Positions 22,950 to 35,930 of a stretch of 64,000 nucleotides of DNA are shown here, one piece after another. How positions within the stretch are numbered: position 1 is the stretch's first letter; every line of letters starts with the position of its first letter. The DNA is from Sequoia sempervirens. Lineage: Eukaryota; Streptophyta; Pinopsida; Cupressales; Cupressaceae. The notes beneath the pieces were generated by a model, which had not been told where the DNA came from, made no database searches, and saw nothing but the letters and a program-made list of their open reading frames with translations. Location of the stretch: assembly GCA_007258455.2 (NCBI GenBank), contig VDFB02193867.1:568097469-568161468 (forward strand), read 5' to 3'. A program made the translations under genes and the position numbers.

Positions 22950-23293
22950 ATCATGATTTATCTTCAGGCACTTACCATTTTTGCAGGTGATTACACATTG
23001 TGGGGGGGATACATAGTTTCTTTCTTTCCCTCTTATGGGGGGGCCATCAAGATTGTATATACATGATGTATGTAGTCCTTGGGGGGTTTAATTGAGTCCT
23101 CCATCCATGCATCATTTTTGTTTTCTTTTCTCTCTTTTGGAGAGGGGTCTTTTCCCACAAGGTTTTTATCATTTTCTCTAGCTATGAGAGATTTCATAGT
23201 AAATGGGTACCTAACATGGTTGTGTAGCATGGAACCATATTGCATTTTCATCTTTTGCATAATAATTCTCCCTAAGTTTGCACTTAAGGGGGG

Positions 23294-23525
23294 CGTTAAT
23301 GTATTAATTTTATTTAGGGATAATTATTGTAGTGGTTTTATTTCTTGTATCAGGTAGTTGTTTAACCGTAACCTTTTTCATGAATTTAAAAAGCATGTAC
23401 CATATGTAATTTAATCATCTCACTTATTCACTCTTTTTATGGTGAAATAACCTTTGTTCTTATCTCATTTTTCGTGAAGGTTATTTTCTACAGATGGTGC
23501 TCCTAGGAGGTAGATGACACCAACA
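23294..23525 (+). repeat. 3' LTR of D2
   Basis: Begins CGTTAATGTATTAATTT (TG to CG at the end base) after CACTTAAGGGGGG and ends GATGACACCAACA. Confidence 0.8.
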
Positions 23526-23530
23526 GTTGA

Positions 23531-24170
23531 GGTAATAGAGTGGAGGTTTGCTTTTTTTTTGGCTACTTGTTATTTCAAGTGTTATATGTGTGAGAAATTG
23601 CATAATAATTCACTACCTATGACATATTTTGTGTATACAATTTTTTTGATTGAGTTGTTTTCCAAATTTTAGGATATAACCAAGAGGTTTAGGTTGATTT
23701 AAATGAGGTCCAATAATGAGAGAAGGCATGGTTTTAGGTTAAGGAACATGAGAAGGAGGATAGATGATAAATTGTGGTTCTACAATTTCAATTGATTTTA
23801 TTGATTTATAACAATATTCTATCAATGGGGTATCAATGGCTACATCTACTTGCACTAAGATATCCTCAAAAGTAGGCAAGATATTGGGAGAGGGATAAAC
23901 ATGAGTTTCATGAGTACTTGAAGAATGAAGATTAGGAGAGGTACACCAATGATTATATTCTCTTTTCCCAAGATATCGTCATGGGTAAGGAAACTATTGA
24001 TCAACTAAAGGTTAGCATAGATAACTTTTTTCGAGATGGAATGGGGTCCAAGGTAGTGCCTAGATTTTTTTTAGAAAAAAAATATTTTAATATTAAACAA
24101 CAATATTTTTGAAAGAGAAAAAATATTGTTATTTCCTTTAATTTTTAGTGTATTACAATGAAGTAGGTTA
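23531..24170 (-). pseudogene. G2 gag-like N-terminal region, decayed
   Basis: The minus strand shows EYNHWCTSPNLHSSSTHE, then ILPTFEDILVQVDVAIDTPL and EIVEPQFIIYPPSHVP. The last block resembles the IQPQIILYPLSHKPSPKPEF region of GypA at 56.1 kb, and the acidic proline-rich style is the same. D2 separates it from the protease part of the same element. The 5' limit is not defined. Confidence 0.5.
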
Positions 24171-24773
24171 ATTAGGGTCAAATTAGCAATGCACAACAAA
24201 TTCTAGAAGCTTCAAGAAAGACTACCTAAAGTAGGAATTGGATTTGAACAAAGGTTATAGAGCATGGTTTCACATAGAAAATTAAGGTGACACTGACTGG
24301 TCAAGGGTGTGGATGCCTAGACCACAAATTAGGGTTTTTGGAATCTCAAAACATGTATAGGTGGAATCAGTATGCCCTAATTTGATAGTTTGATGCACAT
24401 GAATTCATACATGAGGGATTTTAAACATTCAAATGAGTTGATAGATGAAATAAACTTCACATATATGGATGCCCTCGAAAGGTATGAGGTAGGAGAAAGT
24501 GTTAATAAAACATATATGTTAATGAAATGGTGAAAATATGTGTTTATTTTTATGTTTTTAAAAGGCACAATCTTCACTAACTTCTCCAATTTTTAAATTA
24601 AACATATAACATTTAAAAATTGAAATGAAATAACTTAAATTTATACCCCTAAACAAGGAAAATCAAATATGAAATTATGCAATTAAATTCAAAATATTTT
24701 ACAATGTTATTCTAAATTGAATTCACAAAGATGTTTAATATGTAAGGAATAAATAATGCAAATGTTTAATTTT
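24171..24773 (-). other. Leader region of G2 or flanking DNA
   Basis: No gene supported. By position it lies between the gag-like remnant and the LTR-B repeat, so it may be the leader of G2 on the minus strand. Confidence 0.35.
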
Positions 24774-25469
24774 AAGACATCAAGATAGAGAAGATATTAA
24801 TTTGATAATAAAATTGGAAGAATAGTCTTGAGAAGGTCAAATAAGAGTAGAATATTAGGATTATCTTAGACTTTATATATTCTCAAAGATCTTATTTAAT
24901 TTGATTTATAATTAAATAGTTGTGGTATATCATATGGAAATATCATCAAAGATTCTTTTCATAATATTGTTATGTCAATCATGCACTCTTACTATTAATT
25001 CCATTATGCAATGTTTGAAATATAAAATATTACTTAACTATTATGGATTTGCATAATTATTCATGGTGAGTGAGTGCATAATTAGACCCACTAGCCTAAT
25101 ACTACATTCTAAAGGGTGAAGGCTATAAGAAAAATAGATTAATTTAAATTGAATACAGCTATACTTGATATATTGTATGTATAAAGGGTGAAGGCTATAA
25201 GAAAATATATTATCAATCATGTATCTAGTTTAATTGAGATTCTTTAATTTGAGTATTCTAGTATGTAATTGTTGGGTAAAATACTATATGGTGAATTATG
25301 GAATATTGGTAAATAAATATCCAATTATTAGGTAGTTTTCACTAAATCTCATGAATTTACATATCCTAAAAATGTCTCCTAAAAGGATGGAGAGAGGATT
25401 AGCTGTCTACTCCACATTTTTTAGTGCATTGAGGGGATGTTTATCATTATGAGAAATGTCAAAATATGA

Positions 25470-25470
<1 letters not shown>

Positions 25471-25523
<53 letters not shown>
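25471..25523. repeat. (TA)n microsatellite
   Basis: About 26 uninterrupted TA units. Absent from the second LTR-B copy at the matching site (about 41640), so it arose after the copies separated. Confidence 0.95.
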
Positions 25524-25526
<3 letters not shown>

Positions 25527-26871
25527 ATATTCCATATGTTCAAAACGAAATATTCAAATTGTAACATGTAATAAATTAAATGAAACTACTATGAAAATCT
25601 AGAAATTGAAACTTCTTTATGATTTTAAATGACAAGCATTATGTAAATTTTTACTTTTTCATTTCTTTTTATCAAAATATACATGCATAAATGCCAAATT
25701 AAAACTATTGAAAGTTGCATTTAGATTTTAACATGGCATAATTAAGATTTCAAAAGGTTTTAAAATGCAATAAATTTTGGGTTCACCAAAATGTGATATA
25801 GGAAAAAGGGATCTAGGGTATAAAACACACCTTCTCCTACATCACAATGGAAGGAACCAAAAATGATCACAAACATCCATTTGGATACTAACTGTAATGG
25901 AAGAGCTAGAATGGTGGATTAGGGTTTTGGTTCTTTCTTTGGGGGATGATTTGATATTTGGTTAATTAGTTGTTGATTGACTTAGTTTGATAATATAAAT
26001 ATGCATCTAGGTCAACTATGAAAATACAAAAAACTATTATGATTTAAAGAAAACACAAAACAACAAACTAGAAATAGAGTACAAAATAAAAAAGTATAGA
26101 CATATAGTAACTTGGTGTATAAATATAAGTTTGATTTGGTTGGCCAACGACACTAGCACCATAGTCGTAAAAGTGCAAACCCTCAAAATTAGAATTCAGA
26201 TCTTAGATGACCTTTTTCTATAGGTTCTTGCCTTTTGAACTCAGTTTCAAAAATTCATTTGTCACTAATAAATTCCAATTTCCATAATTTGTTGACTTAT
26301 GAGACTTGAAGACTTGATTGAGCAATTATGACTTCAATCCTTTCCCAAATTCACTTCAAATTTGTAAACTACACATATGGAAGAGGGGAAAGTGTTGTGT
26401 CATATAGGATCTTTCCTAAGTCAAACCCTATTTTGGTATTTCTACATCCACAATAGCTATGATGATATAAAAATAGAGCTTACCCTTGGCTGGGCAAAGG
26501 AAATTGGATAATTGAATGATAAATTGAAAAGTGCTACAACTTACTACTCAGATCAGCATTCCTTGATGGATTGAATTCATTATACTCATCACCTTGAAGG
26601 ATAATTGGATGTTTCATTTGAAGTCTTGCAATTGTTAGTTCTCATAAAACAAATAGAAATGAAACATAAAAAAATCACATAAAAAATTGAAGCATCAAGC
26701 TAACATGATACTTGACTTAATCTAATTCTACACTTGACTTCTTTTTCAAATGCTTAATTTTAATATCAATTGTCTTAGGATTTAAAATGGTGAAAAATAC
26801 TTGTATTTATATGTATTTCTTTAATTTCTCACAAATTAATTATCAATAGTTGACAAGTAAATTAAAATTTC

Positions 26872-27850
26872 TAATTTTTTTTTTATAAAGAAAGCAGGGG
26901 AAGGGCCCCTAAACCCAAAAAAGACATCAAAATTTAGGCCATAAGGCCAATAATTTAGCACCAACAAAATAAACACACCAAAAAAAATGGACTAACACCA
27001 AAGCAAAATAACAGAAGGCCAACCGGCTTTTCCATAGTACATCAAAAGGAAACCACATACCTATCTGAAGAAAACAACAAACATAAGATAGCTAAGGAAA
27101 ACCAAGGGGCGTGTAGACCCAACAACCATCCAGGAATGCAAGACAAAAAATAAAGAAACTGTAAACCCTACAAAATTCTTGGGACTATTGATCAGGCCCC
27201 ATTCCATCTTTAACTGGTCCAACTCCTCACTCCAACCATCCTCTTCTTTAGCTACTTTATCCTCAAATGACATCTATATTTCTTGGGAGGGATCCTTTCT
27301 TCTCTACGCCTTCCTTATTTTTTCCATATCATTGACGGTTCCAAAAATTTCCTTTCTCATAATTCCATGAGTGATGAAAATCATCTTGTTAAATGCTTTG
27401 TCTAGCCTATTAACTTTTTCTTGCAACACAAGAAACTAGCTCTTGTAAAATTGAAGAGACTTATCTTCCTACACCATTTCATTTTCAGGGTCTGTCATTG
27501 TTTGCATATTAAGTTCATTGTCATTTTTATTTTTGGTCTCCTTCTTCATCCTCTTCCTTTGAATCCTTCACAACCTATAGATCAGAACCCTCCTCGTCAT
27601 CTTGTTCTTCACTACTAATATAGTCCTCCTCCATGTTCTCACCGAAAACCACCACCAACTCTTTTTTGCTTAAATCCAAGGGATCCTCCTTACCTAATGG
27701 ATCATCTTCAGGTTCTTCAATCCCAAACTTTTTTCTTTTGGCATTTTACACCACCAATCTAGCAGACTATCTTCCTCTTTCTCCACTACTTGAATCATCC
27801 ACTTGGAATTCTCCCTCCTCATCATAGATTTAAGTTGGAGAGCGGCACCA
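26872..27850 (-). mobile_element. Retroposon with poly(A) tail (LINE-like 3' part), inside LTR-B copy 1
   Basis: The minus strand ends GGGGCCCTTCCCCTGC, then TTTC, TTTATAA and a poly(A) run, as non-LTR retroposons do. Upstream are helical, charged coding remnants: EEPEDDPLGKEDPLDLSK, EEDYISSEEQDDEEGSD, and EDKVAKEEDGWSEELDQLK. They have stops and frame changes. No reverse-transcriptase motif is visible, so it may be a 5'-truncated LINE or another retroposed transcript. It is also present in the second LTR-B copy (42940-43950), so it inserted before the copies separated. Confidence 0.45.
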
Positions 27851-28043
27851 ACACCCTAATCTAGAGCCATTTTTAGGATTTGAGTTTCATTTGATAAATA
27901 ATATATCATAACTCATAATTTAATCTTGATGTTTTGAAGATTATCATAAAATGGGAAAATTAAGAGCAAAATTGGGTACAAGCACATAAGGGGAGCTAAA
28001 CCTAATGTGAAATTATTGAAGTGACAATTTACTTGACACTACA

Positions 28044-29784
28044 ATTCTTAGTGATTAGTTACAAGAAAAAATAATTTAACAATTTAACAATGTGTCCTTT
28101 TCTTCAAATCTTGCATAATTTCATATAATTCATGATCATAAATAGAATGTATATTATTGACATCATTCATTTTATCACTAGGACAAGCAATATGTCTTCC
28201 AAGTTGACTTAATATAGAAAATCTATAACAAGCTATTTAGTTATATTTTTTTTTAGAAATTCAAACTTCTTACTAGTTGTAGTTGTTAAATTCAACTACT
28301 TCTTATCTCTCTTCACTGTGTTAGAAAATGGAGAATATATCCCACTAATTATTTTGATAAAATTCTTATAATAACTTTTAAAAAATAAAAATATTACAAA
28401 CTTCAAATATAATCATAATTGTATGTCATTCATAAAAACCTACAACATTATTTTCATCTACCTTTCTTTACAATCGTCAACAATTTCTCTTCCCTTATTC
28501 TTGTTATTATGAATCTGATATGTGAACCAAATGTTCTTTTATTTAATTTTTTTTGGCCTTCAAATGTACATATAAAACAAGTTCAAGTAATAAATCTTTG
28601 ATCACTTCTTCTACATCTTCATCCATTCTTTCATATCTTTCGTTATCAACACAAGCAATTTACTTTTACTTATCTGGCATTGATCAAACCTATCTTTGTA
28701 ATGAATTTTACTATCATCACTCACCTATATTTTTCATCATTATATGCTTCTCTACCTATGCCTTGATATCTTCCTCTTAGGAATCTACTAGAATTTACTA
28801 ACTTTTTTTTGTTGATTCTAGAATCTATGGTTTAAATTATCTTTGAATTTTAAGGCTAATTAATACGATTCCTCAAAAATTGTGTATTCATCACAATCAA
28901 ACATTCTTGAAAAATCCACTTAATTCATTAATATACTCTACCACTTTTTATTTATTTTATTCATGATGATCTGTTCTTATTATAGACCTATAACATTCTT
29001 TAGTATAATCTCTCATAGAAATAAATTTTTGACACCAAATTTCCCAAATTTATTTTATAACTCTATGTAAATTTGCTTAATTAAACTTAGATTTCAATTT
29101 ATATACTATTATATTTCAGTTTTTAATACTATTTTTCCTTTTCTTATTCATCTCTAACTAGGTTTATTTCCAACAAATAGTAGAATAAGCTTTCAACTTA
29201 TGTTTTATTTTTTTACTTTATTAAGATCAACAATATCTTCACACTCAAATTACTATAACATTAGTCTAACTCTTTAGTCAACTCAAATTACTACCTTAGT
29301 TAGGAATATCATTTCTAGTGTTATTCCAATATTATTTACTAGTGCTTGCACCTTAGCAAGGCGTAATGGTTACACCGATAGGAGGGTATACTATGGTAGT
29401 GTATTCGGAGGGCGGAGAGGGGGAGAATGCATGGGGAAAGTGCAATCTGGTTTTTTGCAAGAGTAATTATTCATAAGGAATGTGAATAGGTGGCGGGATG
29501 CAAGTAGAGTTGAATATGGCAAGTGGATGAACAACGCAATATATTATCTTAAATGGTTGAAGCGGTGGAACATAATAGCTCAACTGTAGCAAGTACATTT
29601 GTTGGTAGTTCATGGTATATAAAATGTGCGCTATGAAAAGTAAAAAAATTGGTCAGCAATTTTGCATTAGAACCTTTTTTGCGAACAAAATACAGTACAA
29701 TTGTTGGTGTTTGGTGGTGAGGGGTTAGGTGTTTGATGGTGAGGGGCTATGATATATGTCATTTGGCTTCAAGGCCTGGAAAGC
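28044..29784. other. AT-rich region, unassigned
   Basis: No supported gene. Minus-strand open stretches (for example VDNERYERMDEDVEEVIKDL near 28.6 kb) hint at an old transposon gag, but I cannot place them. Near 29340-29400 a short GC-richer stretch has no clear identity. Confidence 0.35.
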
Positions 29785-31178
29785 AAAAGAAATGCTAACC
29801 CTAACCCTAATTTTGATGCAAAACCTACCCCTCATCCTAATGTTAACCATATTTCTAACCCTAACTGTATCTCTTAACCCTAACCATAAGCTTAACTATA
29901 TCTCTATCCCTAATCCTAACCTAAACCCTAAACCTAACTATATATTTTTACCTTTAAGAACATTTAACCATATCTCTTAATCTTAACACTAACCCTATTC
30001 CTAAGTCATTGTCTATCCCTAAACCTAACCACATAATGACATTAAACCTAACTATATCTCTATCCCAAATCCTAACCATAAGCATAACCATAACCATGAT
30101 GTAAATCGTAACCCTAAACCTACAATTGATCTTAAATCCAATTGTAACCCTAACCCTGATCCTAACTCTAACCCTAATTTTAAGCTAATCTTCATTGTAA
30201 CCCTAATCCTAATTTTGATGCTAGACATAACCTCGATCTTGATGTTAACCCTAACCCTAATCCTATTCTTAACTAAATTTCTAATCCCCTAAAGCTAATG
30301 ATATTTCTAACTCAAAACCTAACCCTAAGTATGACCATAACAACTATGCAAACCCTAACCCTCACCTTATTCGTAAACCTAACCTTGACCTTAAACCCAA
30401 TTCTAACCCTAATCTTGAGCAAATCTTGATGCTATCCCTAACCCTAATTTTGATGCTATGTCTAAGCCTCATCCTAAAGCCAACAGAAACCCTACTCTTA
30501 GCTAAATCTCAACCCTAACCCTAATTGTAACTATATATCTAGCGTTAACCTTAACCTTACCTGTAACCCTAACCATATCTCTTAACCCTAACCCTAACCC
30601 TAACCCTATAAGCTTAACCCCAACTATTACCCTAACTCTAACTATATCTCTTAACCCTAAACGTGACCCTAACCCCTTTCGTAACTCTAATCTTAATGCT
30701 AAACCTAACCCTAATCCTAAACTATTCTTCATGCTAACCCTAACCCTAATTTTGATGCAAACCCTAATCCTCATCCTAATGTTAACCATATTTCTAACCC
30801 TAACTCTATCTCTAACCCTAACCATAAGCTTAACTATATCTCTAGCCCTAACCCTAACCTAAACCCTAAACCTAACTATATCTCTTAACCCCATCCTAAC
30901 CATAATCATAATCCTAAACTTGACCGAGAATATAACTATAACCCTAATCCTGTTAACCTTAACCCCAATTATTACCTCAACCCCAACTATATCTATTAAC
31001 CCTAAACTTGACAACAAACCTAAATGTAAACCTAATCCTAATGCTAACCCTAACCCTAAGTTTGATGCTAGTAACCCCAATTATTACCCCAACCCTAACT
31101 ATATCTATTAACCCTAAACTTGACAGCAAACCTAAATGTAACCCTAATCCTAATGCTAACCCTAACCCTAAGTTTGAT
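29785..31178 (+). repeat. Degenerate telomere-like CCCTAA array
   Basis: About 1.4 kb dominated by CCCTAA, CCTAA and variants (CCTAAT, CCATAA). Runs of exact CCCTAA units occur at about 30588-30606. The basic step is mostly six bases, unlike the seven-base CCCTAAA usual in plant telomeres. A longer period is also visible: the block with AATTTTGATGCAAA...CCATAAGCTTAACTATATC recurs at about 29800 and 30745. A ~113-bp unit with TATTAACCCTAAACTTGACA is repeated side by side at about 30962 and 31075. Arginine/valine or asparagine/proline open frames here are artefacts of the repeat. Confidence 0.85.
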
Positions 31179-31179
31179 G

Positions 31180-31180
<1 letters not shown>

Positions 31181-31222
<42 letters not shown>
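31181..31222. repeat. (TC)n(TA)n compound microsatellite
   Basis: TCTCTCTC... followed by TATATATA..., ending just before a short TTAGGG stretch in the opposite orientation (31235-31250). Confidence 0.9.
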
Positions 31223-31223
<1 letters not shown>

Positions 31224-33335
31224 CCATGCTAGAGATATAGTTAGGGTTAGGGTAAAGAGATATATCTTTGAATTATTGATTTGATTTTTGATTTTTTTCT
31301 TTGATCATTCAATTTATCATGGTAAACATTTTTATTTGATCTTTTTGATTTAGTTTTATCTTTGGATTATTTATTTGATCTTTTAGTTTATCTATGATAC
31401 ATTTTTTTAATTCTTAGTAATTTATATTTTATTGTTTTTTGATCATATCTCTTTGATTTATTTATTTGATCTTTCAAGTTATTTATTTTTTATTTATTTT
31501 ATTTTTTATTTTATCTATGATAAATATTTTAAAATAGATTTATCATTTTGATTTTTTAATTTATCTATGGTAAATATTTTAAAATACTGTGATTTATCAT
31601 TTTGATTTTTAAATCAAATCCCTTTGATTTTGATTTTGATTTTTCTTTGTGATTTTTCTGATTTTTGATCAAATTTCTTTGATTCTGATTTCTCTCAAAT
31701 TTCTTAGATTTTGATTTCTCTTTGTGATCTATCTTTGATTTTGAATCTCCAACAATTCATAAAATGATTTAATTCTTTAAAATAAACTTCAATTAATTAA
31801 AAGAATACTTATACAACTACCACCTATCATTAGGAATAATTGCTCAATAATTAAGTTTGATTGTAGAAAGGTTGTATTAATCATTTCATTCTGTCTACAT
31901 TAACTAATAATATAAGAACCTACCAAAATTAAAATGTATATACATCACTCTCAACTTTGAAATTGTTCAAAACATGCACAATTTGTTAGGACAAAATTAT
32001 TAGAAATAGAATTGTTTTTGCTAGCTACAAATCAAAGTGAATGAAATAACTACCCAATTGACTATCCACACTTCTTCGCTGCACCCATTGGTTTATAGTT
32101 GAAATTTTAATCTATGATGTCCTTTTTTCCTAGTCTCTAACTATATATAAAAAGTAACATATTATTAATGAGGTGGTTACTTAATCGATATGTTTTCCTA
32201 CAGTTTCCTGTTCAAATCTTGGAACTGCTTAACCTTTAAGTAGAGTTTTGCTCGCTTAAAACAAGCATTCATTCTTGAGGGATACTTTTGGGTTTTTAAA
32301 AGATACTTCTGAAATGTTCTGTGTGATGGTAATTGCTGATTGACATGTTTGGCGCTTGATTGTTCTAGGTGAAGTGCTTAAAGCAGAATTTCACACATCT
32401 CAGATAAGCATTACAGGAAAGATTGAGCTCTTCTACAAATTATAAACAACTAGGTAATTTTGTTTCCAGATATCTTATTCAGATTTAGTTTTACTCCCCA
32501 GGGTCTTCTCACTGTTCAACCAGTGATTAAATTGGCTTTTTCACCTACCAAAACTTGTATTTGTTTGAAAGTTTCTAAAGTCTCTTTAATAGATTACATG
32601 TTCCTCCACCCAACGGTAGCCAATCCTCCTCAATTTAATGGAAATGGATACCCATGACTAAATCTTACTTGGCCAACAACCATTATGCAAACATTTATGA
32701 AGGTCCATACCTTGGTCCACGTCGTTGCAGCCAATGCTAAGCCTTCCATACTTCGTAATTAATGTGTCTCTATTCTCTTCTTCCTTGCATCGATCCCCCT
32801 CATGCTATATTTAATTCAGACGTCCTCTCAAGTTATTGTTTTATTTGACCATATGATGGCCAACAGTAGACGGTTTTGACAGGGATGTGACAATATGAAG
32901 AAAGATCTTATGCACTTATCCGTAAGTGCTAAGAAATGCGATTAATTTAGTTTTTTTACAATTTATGTTAAAAACCCCAAGATTTAACTGAAGGACATAT
33001 TTTAAAGAGATAGAAATTTTTTTCGGTTCTAAGGTTTAGTTTTATTTTCCATTATAAGAGAGATGGACCCGTTCTAATTTGAATAAAGGTTTATCCTTAA
33101 CACTATATTTAATTTTGTGTTTATTAAATGGTAAATTAAAACGCTTACAAATACATGAAAATATAAGAGCATTTTCTTTTTGGAGTGTAAGAAAGAACTC
33201 AGACATATTAGGGTAAATGCTTTGTGGCTTCAATAACATCTACACAATGCATAAAAAAACTGAACAAAAACAATAATATTCTACTATGTGTAGCATTTCA
33301 AAAACATAACCCTCCATTTTGATGGATAGGAGTAC
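31223..33335. other. AT-rich DNA without supported genes
   Basis: 31260-31750 is T-rich with repeated TTTGATTTT motifs. From 32 kb the sequence is less repetitive and begins the low-copy island, but I see no coding region that I can defend. The open frame at 32460-32657 has no known motif. Confidence 0.4.
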
Positions 33336-33426
33336 CTCACAAAATCGCATCAGAGCAAATGGAAGACCTCCAACAAAGCGATCAAGAGCTTCCTCAAGCC
33401 TGAAAATTAGATCTGGATATTCCCCC
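33336..33426 (-). pseudogene. Exon-like fragment, possible NB-ARC GLPL-type motif
   Basis: A 91-bp minus-strand segment bounded by an acceptor (TTTATTGCAG) and a donor (GAG/GTACTC), with an open phase giving EYPDLIFRLEEALDRF and VGGLPFALMRFCE. The GGLPFAL string resembles the GLPLAL motif of plant NB-ARC disease-resistance proteins, but 30 residues are too few to be sure. No flanking exons were found within several kilobases. It may be a relic exon or chance. Confidence 0.3.
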
Positions 33427-35930
33427 CTGCAATAAATTTATCACGTGCAGCAGTGTAAGCCAGATTATAACTCAGGAAAGCTTTCTCGTGTGTCCATAAA
33501 CAGAGTACCCATGATACCAAGTGTCATGCCTAGAAATTTTTGCAAGAAAAACCCAACAATTTTTTTTTTGTTTTAAAAGGAATTAATCTAATTGGCACTA
33601 TTTTTTTTTCATGATGAGATATCTTGATTACAAGTGTGACTGCAAATAAACTTATCGTCGAGTTTGAATCTATGTTGTCACATTTTACAAGGTGGCCTAT
33701 TATCTTGACTTCATCAAATTGCATTAATTTTGTTCTAGCAGGATGCTTACGTGGTATTAATTGTAACCAAACACAACAGTGTCACGTTATCAACTTTTAA
33801 CTAATAACTCAATTTGAATAACAATACATTGATAGGGGCATTATCATTATTGAAGTTACACCAATATAAGGATTGTCATTTATTTACCACTCCCTCATTA
33901 GTAAGGGAATGTTGTCCTCATCAATTAACTACAATAACAATTTCAATTAATCCACCATGAAATTTTAATAACAAAGTTATTATCGTGCTTTACCCAAACC
34001 ATAACAAAATGACATTTAGTTCCTAATCACTCCATATCCTCGTGTAATCCTCCTAATTTACAAGTTACTTTATAATTAGATGGTCCAATTCATTATCTAG
34101 TTTTTTTTTCAATGTCCATATCATAATATTGTGATTCATAATCATAGGTAGACATTGATATCAATGTTACTTTTGACCTAATTATAAATGTCGTTAATTA
34201 AGACTATGGTGATCTTTAACATTAATGGTGTCCCCTTTTATTGGTAATGCTAAGTAATTATCACATAAACTATAATTCTAATAGCCAATTCGATCTCCTA
34301 ACGATCTCAGCAATTCTAGCACTATCCTTAATATTACTTGTAAGATCATTATTGATTCTAATGTTACCTCTTTATTCCAAAAAAAAAAAAGAGTGATAAG
34401 TCATCATTTCTTTTCCTATTATTTATTTATTTGTTTATTTATTCATGATATATATAAATAAATAAAAAGATGCATACCTTTTTTATACACACATACAATC
34501 TATTTTCTTTAGGAACTTATGTAAAATAATAATAATAATTATCACTTATAAACTAATACATTATTTTCTAAATATTTTATTTTACTCTAAAAGAACTTAA
34601 AATTAAAAAAAAAGAAAGCTTGTCTTTGTAAGATAAATATAGTAAATATGCCGCCCTTTTCTTTTCCTTAAAAATAGTGGGAATATATTCTTCATTTCTT
34701 AATTTAAGGAATCCTTTAAACATAAAGAATACGTGGGTGGGTCTCTTAAAAGATATGGTTAAGAACTATGCCTAAAGTTAAGGCAAATTATCATTTTATC
34801 TTTTATTTCATTTTTAGAAACCTCACCACCATACACTAGAAGCGCCATAATATATGCGATAGTGCTAATGAGGATACCTACTATAATTTTGCCATATTGG
34901 TGGGAACGGTTTTCTGTTCTTTTTTTTTTCTTCTCCAATTTGTGGAGCTGCAGCCTAAAAATAACGCTTCAACAAGATTTTAGTGTATGTATCTAAAATG
35001 AAAATTATGACTAAGATCCTAAAAATAGAATAAAATTTATCCTAATTGACCTTCTGTACATCTTCTCTGGGCTATTCCACACAAGTAGAGAAGTCATTAA
35101 AATTGGTGCCAGCTTCTGTAAGGACGCTACAACCAGTTTGAGTGCATTTCCAGGCAACCGCAGGAGTAAAGTAGAGGTGTACATTAAAGCTCAGAGCTTT
35201 TGACCATAATAAGACTTAGGATAGACTATAGGGTTGCTCATGAATTTCATGTTTGAGTGCAGCTCCTCTTTAGCCATTAATTCCTCTGTCAGCGAAGTAG
35301 ATAGTCCATTCATTACCCAACGTACTCAAAATTCAGAACTTCAATATCGATGACAAGCTCAATTTCTGCCTTAAAGATCTGACAGTCGTTGCAAAATTTA
35401 TTGTGTCTGGTTATGTATGCGCCATAATGTTTAAAATAGTAAATAACAGGTCGGTGTTTATATCTGATGTGATTCCATCCGTAGCACAGGTATAAGATTA
35501 TTATTATTATTTATTTATTTTTCGTGTGGTGCCATAACACTAATTAATTCCTCCACCAGTGCCTCATAAAGCCGTCTTCAACCAAATGTTTATTCACACA
35601 GCGTCAGAATGAATTCTTTGGTAAAATTAATAACTTGAGTGTTGCCTTCGAGAAATTACGTATTTACCATCGCTGTTATTTGCAATTTAATTCAAAAATA
35701 GATTTAGAAGTAAAGAGTTCATTTTTTCTAGAAACACAAAACAGAGAGTGTTCAGATTTATTCAACAAAACCATAAGTTAGGCTTAAATTTATGATGGTA
35801 ATGATTCTCTATGCATTACTCCCCTGTTCAATGTGATAGATGAAAACATGTATTCTGTAAAAGCAGATCGAAGAAGAAAAGCTTTTCAGTTAAAATCGAA
35901 AACGATTAAAAAATAGATTTCATACCAAGT
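33427..35930. other. AT-rich low-copy DNA, no supported genes
   Basis: Contains simple A/T tracts. A minus-strand open stretch near 35330-35400 (CNDCQIFKAEIELVIDIEVL) has no family that I recognise. Confidence 0.4.

Larger units (their letters stand above)
20139..23525 (+). mobile_element. D2: gag-only LTR retrotransposon (TR-GAG-like)
   Basis: A 3.4-kb element with LTRs of 220 and 232 bp, a tRNA-Met primer site after the first, and purine-rich AAGGGGGG before the second. GTTGA at 20133-20137 and 23526-23530 is a perfect 5-bp target duplication, with one extra T before the 5' LTR. It encodes one gag-like frame (21978-22949) and no other retrotransposon enzyme. Related to D1 in coding and 3' non-coding sequence, with different LTRs. 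It is inserted in the G2 element. Confidence 0.85.
24774..28043 (-). repeat. LTR-B repeat, copy 1 (possible 5' LTR of G2)
   Basis: A ~3.3-kb segment repeated in the same orientation at 40957-43997 plus 61912-62061. The two begin alike at AAGACATCAAGATAGAG and are similar throughout, including a nested retroposon. The right end (TTGACACTACA) matches the minus-strand LTR start type TGTAG. Internal blocks such as CCTAAGTCAAACCCTAT are shared with the 3' LTR of G2 at about 11.3 kb. I infer an LTR in minus orientation; the left boundary does not show the expected TG. Confidence 0.5.

Noticed and set aside
28553..28780. Serine-rich plus-strand frame
   Set aside because: Low-complexity AT-rich DNA; the opposite strand gives a slightly more protein-like reading but still no family.
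29340..29640. Possible tRNA-derived SINE (GGCGTAATGGTTACACC resembles an A box)
   Set aside because: No convincing B box at the right distance and no tail or target duplication.
30502..31232. Arginine/valine- and asparagine/proline-rich open frames
   Set aside because: They arise from reading the CCCTAA-type repeat; no codon evidence of a protein.
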